From positions 1-64,000 of the forward strand of contig JAILAR010000004.1 of the NCBI GenBank assembly GCA_024681515.1: a stretch of 64,000 bases of DNA, in the 5' to 3' direction. This DNA comes from Eubacterium sp. (GTDB lineage Bacteria; Bacillota; Clostridia; Lachnospirales; Lachnospiraceae). The position numbers and the translations under genes were made by a program. Shown here in pieces: positions 1-8,723 of the stretch. Below the pieces are notes generated by a model, which did no database searches, had not been told where the DNA came from, and saw nothing but the letters and a program-made list of their open reading frames with translations. How positions within the stretch are numbered: position 1 is the stretch's first letter; every line of letters begins with the position of its first letter.

Positions 1-213
1 TATTACTTAGATTTCCTTGATAGTGTAAAATCTTAAAGGTATATAGGCTGAAACCGAACAAAGGCCAACTCGCTATATACAAATAACTATATAAGTAGCC
101 TGAATTAGATCAGGTAGAGGCATCAGGCTAGTGCCATTAAAAGACCAGAATGATGTAAATTATTTCTGGGATTTATAAATATCAACCATAAGTTGGTAAA
201 TAGCCATGGTTGT
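1..213. other. AT-rich left margin, no gene assigned
   Basis: This stretch is clearly richer in A+T than the rest of the window and lies downstream of the last gene of the glycan locus. A plus-strand reading open from base 1 gives eleven codons and a TAA at 34-36, which could be the tail of a gene entering from the left, but that is too short to judge. I see no terminator hairpin and no recognisable RNA. Confidence 0.3.
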
Positions 214-1599
214 TTATGATACGCTGGCCCCCATCACGCCGACGGCCCCGATCACATCCACATCATTTTCCTTACAGAACTGTAACAGTTCCGCAGCTTT
301 CAGGCGGTTGCCGCCCCGCAGCTGCTCCACCAGGATGCACTGCCCTGTGCTGACCAGCTCCGTCAGTGCCCGGCTGTCCTTTCCGACCTTCTCTGTCGCG
401 ATCAGGTCTACCTCCTGCCTGCGAAGTGCAGACGTGAGATCCGATACTGCACTTTGTACCGCATCCGTACTGTCAGAAGAAAGCACTGCGATCTTATCCA
501 CCCCATGATTGTCGCAGTATGCCGCAATCCGTACGGCTGCATATTCCACACTTTCCTCATCGGAATCAAACAGCGATGTCTTCAGTTCCTTCTTCATAAA
601 CCACTCCCGAACCGGATGTCTCTTCGCACCCTTCGTGGTGATCAGACCGAAATTCCGAAGTCCTAAATTCTCACTGTAATCCGAAGGCGTTGCATGCTTT
701 GAGGACAAGAACAGCAGGATAAAGCAAAGAGCCACACCGCCGGCCAGACCGACAACCGCACCCACCACCAGGAATTTCCAGGAGAAGACCGGCTTGGTAT
801 CCTTCACCTCTTCCTCCGTATCCTCCTTCATATATCCCGTCAGATACCGGAAATACGACTGCTGCGCAGCGGTGAATCCGGTATAGGCGTTCATATAGGC
901 ACGTCTGTAGGAAACCATGTTGGAGTATGTGGACTTCTGCGCACTGTCCGTGGTCGCATCATACAGGAAGACCGTTCCTTCCTTCATCGGAGTGATCTTC
1001 AGACGCGGCTCCTCCTTCATCAGCTTCTCCATGTAAGTTTCCACCACTGTGCGGACATCCTCCGCCAGCTTCGGATACTGCGGAAAACGGATCACGCCCA
1101 GAGTAAATTCGCCGCCGCCGGAATTGTTGCACCAGATCAGTTCCTTCAGGAATGCATGCTTGTCATAGTCATGGCTGATCTGGGTCAGATCACTGATATA
1201 CATTCCGTCGTTGATGTAGGACCGGAGCAGCTGCAGATATGCATTTTCCACGGTTCCTGTAGAAAGCTCCGCACCGGTATCCAGCAGCATCCGATACTCC
1301 ACGATCACCTGCTCCTCTTCCTTGGAATTGATCTGCAGAAGCGGAGAAGTATTCAGATACGCTTCCGTCTCCATGGCGTACCGGTACTGAAGTGCCGCAT
1401 TTTCCACATCCGAGCATTCGGATTCCGTCAGGTTACTTCCTGTCTCCTCTTTTTTCAGAGCCGCGTTGCTGGCCTTGTCCTTCTTGTACTTGTAACCTGC
1501 CAGCAGCAGGCCGAAGATCGCAGCCAGTGCCAGGATCAGCCAAAGTTTCCGCAGCATATAATAAAGCAGGCTGCGTATGCTGATTCGTCTTCCGTTCAT
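214..1599 (-). CDS. Wzz/BY-kinase-like chain-length regulator without a Walker A motif
   Basis: A 461-residue membrane protein with the Wzz layout. One membrane helix lies near residues 15-35, a long extracytoplasmic region follows, and a second helix lies near residues 275-300 with a glycine-rich stretch (VVGAVVGLAGG). The cytoplasmic tail of about 150 residues looks like the P-loop fold of bacterial tyrosine kinases, with an ExxxVRI-type entry and the strand IAVLSSDS. Where a kinase would have GxxGxGKS/T it has SSDSTDAVQSAV, so ATP binding is doubtful. Such proteins set polymer chain length in Wzy-dependent export. It is the last gene of the glycan operon, started from an AGAGGAA site. I infer a co-polymerase with a dead or regulatory kinase-like domain. 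Confidence 0.7.
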   Translation of the reverse strand: MNGRRISIRSLLYYMLRKLWLILALAAIFGLLLAGYKYKKDKASNAALKKEETGSNLTESECSDVENAALQYRYAMETEAYLNTSPLLQINSKEEEQVIVEYRMLLDTGAELSTGTVENAYLQLLRSYINDGMYISDLTQISHDYDKHAFLKELIWCNNSGGGEFTLGVIRFPQYPKLAEDVRTVVETYMEKLMKEEPRLKITPMKEGTVFLYDATTDSAQKSTYSNMVSYRRAYMNAYTGFTAAQQSYFRYLTGYMKEDTEEEVKDTKPVFSWKFLVVGAVVGLAGGVALCFILLFLSSKHATPSDYSENLGLRNFGLITTKGAKRHPVREWFMKKELKTSLFDSDEESVEYAAVRIAAYCDNHGVDKIAVLSSDSTDAVQSAVSDLTSALRRQEVDLIATEKVGKDSRALTELVSTGQCILVEQLRGGNRLKAAELLQFCKENDVDVIGAVGVMGASVS

Positions 1600-1647
1600 G
1601 TTTTGTTCCTCTCGTATTTTATATTGATTATGGTTACCGTCAGAAGA

Positions 1648-1715
1648 TCACCCATGCGGTTTGCGTGTTATGTATGATCAGCCGCGGGCCAATAGTCGTT
1701 TGACGCCAACATCAT
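1648..1715 (+). repeat. Intergenic repeat, family 2 copy
   Basis: This lies between the neuB-like gene and the wzz-like gene. It matches the copy near 32.13 kb through the motifs GTTTGCGTG, then GATCAGCCG, then GGCCAA and GTCG in the same order and spacing. It also matches, in inverse orientation, the copy near 46.4 kb, which shares the TTTGAC, CCA and CATCAT part. The copies are diverged, so exact ends are approximate. Confidence 0.5.
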
Positions 1716-1722
1716 GGAATGA

Positions 1723-2766
1723 TCAGATCATATCCCAGGTCAGGATCGTATCCTCCGGCAGATCTGTCTTCACCGGTCGTCCGATCACGATATCCGTGTA
1801 AACCGGTGAGATCCCGGTTCCCGGCCGCTTCGGCATCAGATCCTCCTTTGCGATCACCTCTCCCGCCTTCATGTCCCGGGTCAGGACCAGAGACCGCCGT
1901 GCCTCGCGCCGCGGTACCATCTCACAGGGAAGCACTGTCTTCTCCGGGGATCCCAGCACCTGGTCGATCCAACGGAAGTTCGCGATGGCTTTTGCAAAAT
2001 CTTCCGGATCTCCTGCGTGATAATGATCATTTCCGGGAAGTGTCTTATCCAGCGTGAAATGCTTCTCGATCACCTCTGCACCCAGCAGATATGCGGTTGC
2101 CAGGGTCATCATGGTGTCATCCGGTGCCACATGATCCGAGAAACCGATCCGCACATCCGGGAAATCTCTCTTCAAGGTCTCAATGATCCGAAGGTTTGCA
2201 TTTTCCGGTGCGGTGGGATATGACAGCACGCAGTGGAAGATCACGATATCCTTGCAGCCGGATTCCTTCAGCGCACGGATCGCCTCATCCACCTCGGACA
2301 GATAGGCCGCACCCACCGACATGTACACCGGCTTTCCCTTGGCGCCGATATGCCGGATAAAGGGCAGATTGGACAGATCCGACGAGGAGATCTTATAGAA
2401 ATCCACCATATCATACAGATAATCCGCCGACGCATAATCGAAGGGGGTCGACGTGAAATCCATCCCTTTCGAATGGGTGTAATCACAGAGTTCCCGATAC
2501 TCTGCCTCTCCGAAATGATCGAATTTCAGGAAAAGCTCGTACTGCGTCTTCGTTGCTTCCTTTGTGGTATCCCAGTAAGCCGGAGAGTTTTTCGATACGA
2601 TGGTTCCCGCCTTGTAGGACTGGAACTTTGCGCAGTCGATCCCTGCCTCCGCCGCTTTGTCGATGTACAGCTTTGCCGCTTCCAGGGGTGTGATCCCCAG
2701 TACCCGTGCGGTGTCATAGAAGTTGACACCCATTTCCGCGATCAGATATGGTTTTGTTGTTCTCAC
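1723..2766 (-). CDS. neuB: NeuB-family nonulosonic acid synthase (sialate/legionaminate/pseudaminate synthase)
   Basis: A 347-residue enzyme of the NeuB family, which condenses an N-acylated hexosamine with phosphoenolpyruvate to a nine-carbon acid. The N-terminal TIM barrel shows IAEMGVN, AKFQSYK, DFTSTPFD, the KISSSDL stretch and GFSDHV followed by EKHFTLDK, all typical of the family. Residues from about 285 on form the SAF/antifreeze-like domain that closes the active site. It starts with GTG, set by an AGGAGG five bases upstream that is the end of a dispersed repeat. The stop is TGA. Within the operon it would act with the NeuA-PseG fusion. Which nonulosonic acid is made cannot be told from the sequence; the Bacillus SpsE type is close in layout. 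Confidence 0.88.
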   Translation of the reverse strand: MRTTKPYLIAEMGVNFYDTARVLGITPLEAAKLYIDKAAEAGIDCAKFQSYKAGTIVSKNSPAYWDTTKEATKTQYELFLKFDHFGEAEYRELCDYTHSKGMDFTSTPFDYASADYLYDMVDFYKISSSDLSNLPFIRHIGAKGKPVYMSVGAAYLSEVDEAIRALKESGCKDIVIFHCVLSYPTAPENANLRIIETLKRDFPDVRIGFSDHVAPDDTMMTLATAYLLGAEVIEKHFTLDKTLPGNDHYHAGDPEDFAKAIANFRWIDQVLGSPEKTVLPCEMVPRREARRSLVLTRDMKAGEVIAKEDLMPKRPGTGISPVYTDIVIGRPVKTDLPEDTILTWDMI

Positions 2767-2770
2767 TTTG

Positions 2771-2897
2771 GCCTCCTAATCATTCCATGCTTCGCACTAA
2801 GGCGCGCTCCGTACATTATCACTCGCGCGTATTATTCGTTATATGCTTTTGTATTCCGGTTCTGGTTCGCGCTTCGCGATAATTTCAACACTTCGCG
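2771..2897 (-). repeat. SD-bearing intergenic repeat, family 1 copy A
   Basis: Read on the minus strand it starts at the licD stop and ends in the AGGAGG used by the neuB-like gene. Outer arms 2815-2822 and 2876-2883 pair with one mismatch, and inner arms CGCGCG (2824-2829) and CGCGC (2868-2872) pair. A GCGCG-rich hairpin and a GCGAAGCATGGAAT block precede the ribosome-binding site. The 5' end carries GCGAAGTGTTGAA, seen in similar form in the copy at 60.1 kb. Confidence 0.65.
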
Positions 2898-2899
2898 CC

Positions 2900-3724
2900 T
2901 TACAGTTCAAGATAATCCCGGTAACTGTGCTCGGTGTCGATCACAACTGCTGCTCCGAGATTCGGATCTACCTGCTTCTCCACCGGCGGCAGCTTCATAT
3001 AATCTCCGTAACGCTTCGTCAGGTATTTTTCCGGTTCCGTGGGGCCGAAGAATTTCCGCCCCTCAAATTCCAGAAGCTTCGGTTTTCCGAACCATTCCCT
3101 GGGATAGGTGATGGCACTGCAAAGCGTAATATCCTCACCGTAATAATCCAGAACCTCTTTTCCCTTCGGGACCTTGCGGAGCTTATATTCCATGCGGCGG
3201 ATCATTTTATCCCTGCTCTTTCCTCGGAACACTGTCAGGAAGACCTTGGACATCACCTTCGTTGCCTTCCCATGGTTCTGCGGAATGTAGCCTGCCACCA
3301 GCACCTTGTAAATGTGAGACCGCCAGATATTGAGGAGCAGTCCTGCCTTCGTCTTCGGTGCATTGTAGAAGGGATAGATATCCAGAGCGATGCCCTGATT
3401 AAAGTCCATATGCTTGTATTCATCCCAGACGTACGCAGTTTCCGAATCCCGCAGCTTAAAAGCGATGGAGATGTAATTCGGATCCGTCTTCCGGGTCTGA
3501 ACAAAATACCGGTCTCCGAATTCCTCCTGATATTTCGGCAGCTGCACCGCATCCTTGATGGGCATGATCACGTCAATGTCGTGATCCCAGGGGATAAATC
3601 CCTTGTGGCGGAGCGCACCGATACAGGTTCCGTACGCCAGATAATAACGAAGATGATGCCTGCGGCACACCTCGTCCAGTTTAATGAGCAGATCCATAAG
3701 GATCTCTTTACTTCCTTCTTTCAT
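2900..3724 (-). CDS. licD: LicD-family phosphotransferase
   Basis: A 274-residue LicD protein, the family that transfers phosphocholine or related phosphodiester groups to surface glycans. The signature region near residues 28-52 reads YGTCIGALRHKG then WDHDIDV, keeping the acidic DxD-type pair with His in the middle position. The start ATG lies one base after the stop of the priming transferase, so the two are translationally coupled, and AGGAG sits about 15 bases upstream. In this operon it probably decorates the repeat unit of the polymer. The substrate group (phosphocholine, phosphoethanolamine or sugar phosphate) cannot be read from the sequence. Confidence 0.85.
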   Translation of the reverse strand: MKEGSKEILMDLLIKLDEVCRRHHLRYYLAYGTCIGALRHKGFIPWDHDIDVIMPIKDAVQLPKYQEEFGDRYFVQTRKTDPNYISIAFKLRDSETAYVWDEYKHMDFNQGIALDIYPFYNAPKTKAGLLLNIWRSHIYKVLVAGYIPQNHGKATKVMSKVFLTVFRGKSRDKMIRRMEYKLRKVPKGKEVLDYYGEDITLCSAITYPREWFGKPKLLEFEGRKFFGPTEPEKYLTKRYGDYMKLPPVEKQVDPNLGAAVVIDTEHSYRDYLEL

Positions 3725-3725
3725 A

Positions 3726-4484
3726 TTACACCGATTCTCCTGCTGCTTCCTGCTGCGGGGCCTCCGTTCCGAAAAATTCCTCCATGGTTGCGGAGGTTTC
3801 GGAGCTGATCCCCTCTTTTTTGATCACCGTCTTCACCGTATCCAGAACGATCTTCACGTCCCCGGCAAAGGTGATATCATCCACATATTTTACATCCCAG
3901 TCAAACTTCTCTTCCCAGGTGATGGCATTTCTGCCGTGTACCTGTGCGAGGCCGGTAAAGCCCGGACGCACCTCGTGGCGCCGTGCCTGATGTTCGTTAT
4001 ATCTGGGCAGATATTTCACCAGGAGCGGTCTCGGCCCTACTACAGACATGTCTCCCCGTAAAATGTTCCAAAGCTCCGGAAGCTCATCCAAACTGGTAGA
4101 CCGGAGCAGACGTCCAAATCCGGTCAGGCGTTCCTCATCCGGCAGCAGATTTCCTTCTGCATCCTTCGCATCCGTCATGGTGCGGAATTTATAGAGTTTA
4201 AAGATCTTCCCGTCCTTTCCCGGCCGTTCCTGACAGAAGAAAATGGGGGATCCCAGCTTCGTGCGTACCAGCACCATCAGTACGAGAAGCACCGGCGACA
4301 GCAGGATCAATGCCAGAAGCGAGAGACAGAAATCCAGAGGCCGCTTCACAACCGCTTCATAAACCCCCTTCGGCTGATGTACCTTTACATCTGTATGGAT
4401 CGTTGTTTTTTTCATGGCGTAGATCCCGACAGCGGCTGCCGCTGCCACACCCAGGAATACAAGTCCTGTTTTTCTTTTTTTCAT
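3726..4484 (-). CDS. PglC/WcaJ-like priming sugar-1-phosphate transferase
   Basis: A 252-residue bacterial sugar transferase that would move a sugar-1-phosphate onto undecaprenyl phosphate to start repeat-unit assembly. The core has KRPLDF followed by a long hydrophobic segment (residues about 50-75), PIFFCQERPGKDG, YKFRTM, STSLDELPELWN with its catalytic Asp-Glu pair, and DMSVVGPRPLL, then HEVRPGFTGLAQV. It is the short, PglC-sized form, but carries an extra N-terminal hydrophobic segment (residues 7-24). The start is supported by AAAAGGA. It sits between the NeuA-PseG fusion and licD in one minus-strand operon. Confidence 0.88.
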   Translation of the reverse strand: MKKRKTGLVFLGVAAAAAVGIYAMKKTTIHTDVKVHQPKGVYEAVVKRPLDFCLSLLALILLSPVLLVLMVLVRTKLGSPIFFCQERPGKDGKIFKLYKFRTMTDAKDAEGNLLPDEERLTGFGRLLRSTSLDELPELWNILRGDMSVVGPRPLLVKYLPRYNEHQARRHEVRPGFTGLAQVHGRNAITWEEKFDWDVKYVDDITFAGDVKIVLDTVKTVIKKEGISSETSATMEEFFGTEAPQQEAAGESV

Positions 4485-4518
4485 GTGTCTGTTCCTTTTA
4501 TTGTATTTGTATTTTGAT

Positions 4519-6120
4519 CTACAGATTCTCGATGAGCCCCATCACTCTCCTGCGGCCGCCCTTCAGATCATGGGACAGAAGCAGGTCCTGGAAATGCTGC
4601 CGGCTGCTCTGCGACAGCCCGAGATACATCCGGAGATTACTCTCGATGATCTCATCCGCGGGATCCAGACCGATGTAGGTGAATCCGTTCTCATTGCTGA
4701 CAAATCCGTGTTTCTCTTCTCTCGCATTCTGTGCCATGGCTATGGACGGGATCCCCAGCAGCGCCAGTTCATAACCGGTCCGTCCCCGCGACGTCATGGC
4801 CACATCGCACCGGGTCATCAGCTCCGGCATATTGGACACATCATGCAGCACTTCGATATTGGGATATTTATTATACTCCATCAGGGCTTCCACATTGTTC
4901 TTCGCCTTTCCGAGAACCACGGTGAACTGCACATCCGCGTATTCTTCCTTCGATGCGATGGCCAGGATCCGGTCAGAGTAATTCCGGGGATCCGCTCCGC
5001 CGAAGGCCACAAAAACATGTTTCACCTTCTCCCGGATGGGGATCGGATTGTACATGAGGAAGGTTTTTCCGGCGATGTAGTATTTCTCTCCGGCCCGCAC
5101 CTGAGGCAGATCACTCTCACTGTAAAGCGCATTGAATACCAGATCCGCCTTCAGTATTCCCTCACCGTCATCCTCAAAGTTCACGATCTTTGCCTTCGGG
5201 AGTACCGCCTTCAGACCGATCATATAATCGATGGTCGTACTCAAAATGTCATTGATAAAGATATCATACCGTTCTGTCCTGCAACGATCGAAGAGCTCCG
5301 CGATCCCGTTTACGGGGATCAGTGTGTGCGTCGTTGTTCCGAACACTGCCGGATCCGTCTGATTGGTATCATAGTAAATGTCCGGCTTGCTGTAAAACTC
5401 ATCCGCAAGTTCCAAAGCACGGTAGATATGCCCCATGCCCCGCTTGTTATTTCCATTCACATAAATGGCAACCTTCCTGCGGTTTAAAGAGGCTGCCACC
5501 ACCTGCAGATCCGCAAAGGTATCCACGTCCACGGATTCCGCCTCCGGAACCTCAAAGACATCCACCTTCTCTCCGATCCGGGTTTTCGGCGTTACCACGG
5601 ACGCCCTGGAAACCACGAACGCTCCGGTCTCCAAATAGTTCGGCGGCAGATACTGACGGTTCAGCCGTTCCTTGTAATTCGGGACCTTCTTTCCGTCCTT
5701 CACGCCCCAGGAAAGATGCGGCGCATTGATGGCGGAGATCAGGGTATCCAGATCCTGCTCGATGGCATAGGCGATGGCACGGTCCAGAGTATCCACGGAA
5801 AGCGTCGGGGACGTAGGCTGCATGGTCACAACATAATCCCAGTCCACGCTGCGATCCACCGCATCATCGATCACCGCATCCAACGTCACATCATCCCGGC
5901 AGAGTCGCTCATCTCTCCAACGAACAGCCGCACCCATCTGCGTGGCGATGATCCGAACTGCCTCGGAATCCGTGGTCACGATCACGTCCGTAATGTGCTG
6001 CGACGAAAGCGCGTTTTTGATCGAATAATAGATCAGGGGTTTTCCGCCGATGATCCGGATGTTTTTGTTCGGGATTCCCTTTGAACCGGCCCTGGCCGGG
6101 ATCACTGCAAGGATGCGCAT
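4519..6120 (-). CDS. NeuA/PseF cytidylyltransferase fused to PseG-like hydrolase/transferase domain
   Basis: A 533-residue two-domain protein. Residues 1 to about 210 are a CMP-nonulosonate synthetase: AVIPARAGSKGIPNKN, TTDSEAV and MQPTSP are the nucleotide-binding and sugar-binding motifs. Residues from about 215 to the end resemble PseG/SpsG, with the N-terminal MGHIYR motif that carries the catalytic His, a FVAFGGADPRN stretch, and TSRGRTGYELALLGIP near the end. PseG removes UDP from the diacetamido-trideoxy sugar before NeuB-type condensation, so one polypeptide would cover the steps before and after the synthase. Bacillus SpsF and SpsG are the separate counterparts. The start follows GAGAGGAG. 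The fusion is visible directly; the exact sugar is not. Confidence 0.82.
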   Translation of the reverse strand: MRILAVIPARAGSKGIPNKNIRIIGGKPLIYYSIKNALSSQHITDVIVTTDSEAVRIIATQMGAAVRWRDERLCRDDVTLDAVIDDAVDRSVDWDYVVTMQPTSPTLSVDTLDRAIAYAIEQDLDTLISAINAPHLSWGVKDGKKVPNYKERLNRQYLPPNYLETGAFVVSRASVVTPKTRIGEKVDVFEVPEAESVDVDTFADLQVVAASLNRRKVAIYVNGNNKRGMGHIYRALELADEFYSKPDIYYDTNQTDPAVFGTTTHTLIPVNGIAELFDRCRTERYDIFINDILSTTIDYMIGLKAVLPKAKIVNFEDDGEGILKADLVFNALYSESDLPQVRAGEKYYIAGKTFLMYNPIPIREKVKHVFVAFGGADPRNYSDRILAIASKEEYADVQFTVVLGKAKNNVEALMEYNKYPNIEVLHDVSNMPELMTRCDVAMTSRGRTGYELALLGIPSIAMAQNAREEKHGFVSNENGFTYIGLDPADEIIESNLRMYLGLSQSSRQHFQDLLLSHDLKGGRRRVMGLIENL

Positions 6121-6185
6121 GTGCTGTCTCCTCTCAAATTCTGCTGTCGTTTTATTATATCAATTACTGCCAGTCATTTTTCCGA

Positions 6186-7529
6186 TCAGATATTATCGGT
6201 AAACGTCCTGTCGCGAAGCCTCGTCATCGCATTTGTCGCCGGATGTGTCCCATAAGCCGACTCAGATTCCTGCTTTGACTGTTCTCTGCTTATCACCGTC
6301 TTCTCCTGTGGAGTATCCGTTTTCTCTGACGTATTCGCCTCTTTCGCATATACCCGCCGGAGGATCTTTCCGACCTGTCCGCCGGTTTTCTTTCCCAGTC
6401 CCACGAAATCCGGCAGCAGCACCATGGCGATCACGATGGCCGTCATACGGTTTCCGCCAAACATGTGGTCCGTCAGCCCACGGAAGCACAGCGTCAGGAT
6501 GCAGCAGAGATATACGCCCTTTCCGTTACGGATGGCGCGAAGACACGCCCTTCCGATCAGAAACAGAAACGTACCGAATCCGAAGATCCCCATATAGGCA
6601 TGCACAAACAGAAAGGAATTGTGCAGGTTTCCGTTATAATGCCGTCCCCACCAGAGGGTATCCGTATTGACCCCCAGCAGGAAATTCTTCGCCGAAGAAA
6701 ACATGGCCTGGATATACTCGATCCAGCAGTCGATCCGTCCGCCGCCGTCCATGCCCTTATCCAGGAAACGGTTGATGACATAGAGATCCGAGCCGCTCAT
6801 AAAGATGGACCAGGCAAGGATCACCAGCACGGGGATCATGATGACCGCCAGAAGCAGTCCCAGCAGGATACGGTCGCGGCGCGCCGTTCCGTCCGCCAGA
6901 TACCTCCGCAGGATCACTCCCATAAGGAGGATCGTACTTGCCAGAAGTCCGCCTCTGCCTCCGGCCAGCAGGGACAGTGTCCAGATCACAAAGGCCGGAA
7001 AGATCGGGATCTTCTTTCCTCTGGCATCCAGCAGGCTGTAATACAGCAGGCCCGGTGCCAGAAGATGGATCGACACATAGTTATTTGTGGAACCCACATA
7101 GACGGAAACCTTGTTTCCAAACAGTACCAGACGGATCAGCGCCACGCCGGCGTTCAGATACAGTGCGATCAGGAACGCTCTCTCATCCACTCCTTCATCC
7201 AGCATCAGTGCCGCCACAAAGAAGGACGCCACCATGATCATGGTAAGGACGATGGTCATATTTCCTACGAATACCGTGTTCAGCCCACAGAGTGCCCCTG
7301 CGCCGATGGCCAGAAGCACCGTCGGCCGGATGCCCATGCTACGCTTTAATCCAAAGAAGAGCACTGCTCCGGTAAAAATCGCCAGATAGTAAAATGCACT
7401 TGTGACGGCTCCTGCCACCTGGTTCACGGCAATGATCGCCATGAAGTACATAAGTACCGCCAGAGACAGACCGGTGCGCTGGATATCTATGGATCCTGTA
7501 TTCTGTTTTTGTCCGATCTGTACGGTCAT
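6186..7529 (-). CDS. wzy: Wzy-like O-antigen/polysaccharide polymerase
   Basis: A 447-residue polytopic membrane protein with about ten to twelve hydrophobic helices and a polar C-terminal tail of some 60 residues. The central extracytoplasmic loop contains a WWGRHYNGNLHNSFL-type segment, resembling the O-antigen ligase/polymerase loop (HNSFL). Such proteins polymerise lipid-linked repeat units or ligate them outside the membrane. A CAGGAGAG site precedes the ATG. The assignment rests on topology, the loop motif and its place among glycan genes, since the family is weakly conserved. A ligase role cannot be excluded. Confidence 0.72.
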   Translation of the reverse strand: MTVQIGQKQNTGSIDIQRTGLSLAVLMYFMAIIAVNQVAGAVTSAFYYLAIFTGAVLFFGLKRSMGIRPTVLLAIGAGALCGLNTVFVGNMTIVLTMIMVASFFVAALMLDEGVDERAFLIALYLNAGVALIRLVLFGNKVSVYVGSTNNYVSIHLLAPGLLYYSLLDARGKKIPIFPAFVIWTLSLLAGGRGGLLASTILLMGVILRRYLADGTARRDRILLGLLLAVIMIPVLVILAWSIFMSGSDLYVINRFLDKGMDGGGRIDCWIEYIQAMFSSAKNFLLGVNTDTLWWGRHYNGNLHNSFLFVHAYMGIFGFGTFLFLIGRACLRAIRNGKGVYLCCILTLCFRGLTDHMFGGNRMTAIVIAMVLLPDFVGLGKKTGGQVGKILRRVYAKEANTSEKTDTPQEKTVISREQSKQESESAYGTHPATNAMTRLRDRTFTDNI

Positions 7530-7584
7530 GTACTCTCCTGTTTTTGTTTACTCTATCATTGATTTTTTGATCAGAAATTTTTGA

Positions 7585-8712
7585 TCAGGAATTCAGTTCC
7601 TCCCGGATGGTCCGGATCAGTTCGTCCAGTTCCTCATCCGTATCCGGGATCACGATCCTTCCCGGATCATTATACGTTTTCTTGACCAGCTCAAAGAACC
7701 GATCGCGGTCGGCATCATTTCCTTCCAGACGCTTGAACATATGGTACAGAAGCACGATCCGCGGTTCCTCATCCATCAGCAGCTTCGGCATGATGGTAGC
7801 CGTGGACAGAAGGGTGATCAGTGTCATCTTCGAAGGATCCGACGCCAGACAGGTGATCTCAAAGGGAAGTCGGGTGAATGGATACTCCCGGATCGGATTC
7901 TCATAGGTCCGGGTATCCCTCGGATGCCGCTTTACGATCACGCGGTCCTCGCCGAATTCCGCCTGAAGGCGGTCATAAAGTTTCACGATCCTTGCATCAT
8001 CCTCCGGAGACAGAACCACCTCTTTTAAAGAATCAAGGATGATCACAGGCTCCCGGATCCCCTTCTCAGGGCTCACTTCAAAGACAGCCTTGATGTGTTC
8101 CAGAACCGTTTCATTTTCCCGGAACTGCGGCAGATGATAGACCGGTGTCCGGTTCGTCGGATGCATATTGTTGAAGAGATCCGGAGAATACATATACAAT
8201 CTTCTCGGGCCGCGCATGGCTTTCCGTCCGAGGACCAGACGCTTCGTGAGCTTGTCGGGAAGACTTATCTTGAAAATATCACGATTGTCATAGCTTCCTT
8301 CCCCGTCATCAAAGAAATAAACCTTGGTCCGGATATCATTCTTGGAAATGTACAGCATCAGAAGATTTGCCACAAATACATTATGGGTCGCGTAAAGAAT
8401 CCTGTATCTCCGGTCCGGCAGCAGGAGCTGTGCAGCCGCATCCTCGATATGGCGATACAGACTGATGATCTTATTGTAACGCTGCATCTTTCCGGATGCG
8501 CCGCGTACCTGGTCGATGCAGGAAATATTCTTCAAAACCCGTACCGTATCAAAGATCTTCCGCTGCCGGATCTTCTCTGCCAGGTCCTCCGCGCCTTCAA
8601 ACTGCGCATCGATATACAGATCCGCCGCCTCTTTCCGATTGACCGCCAGACTGATGGCGGACATGATCTGAAAGGGTGTCGTGCAGATGTACATGGCGTC
8701 CATATTCTTCAT
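7585..8712 (-). CDS. GT52-like glycosyltransferase (candidate sialyl/nonulosonyl transferase)
   Basis: A 375-residue protein starting MKNMDAMYICTTPFQ. The TTPFQIMSAISLAV opening and the later FFDDGEGSYDN stretch resemble family 52 and polysialyltransferase-type enzymes, which use CMP-sialic acid. I chose the ATG at 8710-8712 because an AGGAG lies seven bases upstream. A longer start at 8736 would overlap the previous stop and lacks a site. In an operon with CMP-nonulosonate synthesis this is the best candidate for the enzyme that adds that sugar. The family match is by motif only and the acceptor is unknown. Confidence 0.68.
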   Translation of the reverse strand: MKNMDAMYICTTPFQIMSAISLAVNRKEAADLYIDAQFEGAEDLAEKIRQRKIFDTVRVLKNISCIDQVRGASGKMQRYNKIISLYRHIEDAAAQLLLPDRRYRILYATHNVFVANLLMLYISKNDIRTKVYFFDDGEGSYDNRDIFKISLPDKLTKRLVLGRKAMRGPRRLYMYSPDLFNNMHPTNRTPVYHLPQFRENETVLEHIKAVFEVSPEKGIREPVIILDSLKEVVLSPEDDARIVKLYDRLQAEFGEDRVIVKRHPRDTRTYENPIREYPFTRLPFEITCLASDPSKMTLITLLSTATIMPKLLMDEEPRIVLLYHMFKRLEGNDADRDRFFELVKKTYNDPGRIVIPDTDEELDELIRTIREELNS

Positions 8713-8723
8713 GTTTGTTCTCC

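Noticed and set aside
4483-5487. A 334-codon open frame on the plus strand
   Set aside because: It is antisense to the NeuA-PseG fusion, whose motifs are unambiguous; no SD or domain supports the plus-strand reading.
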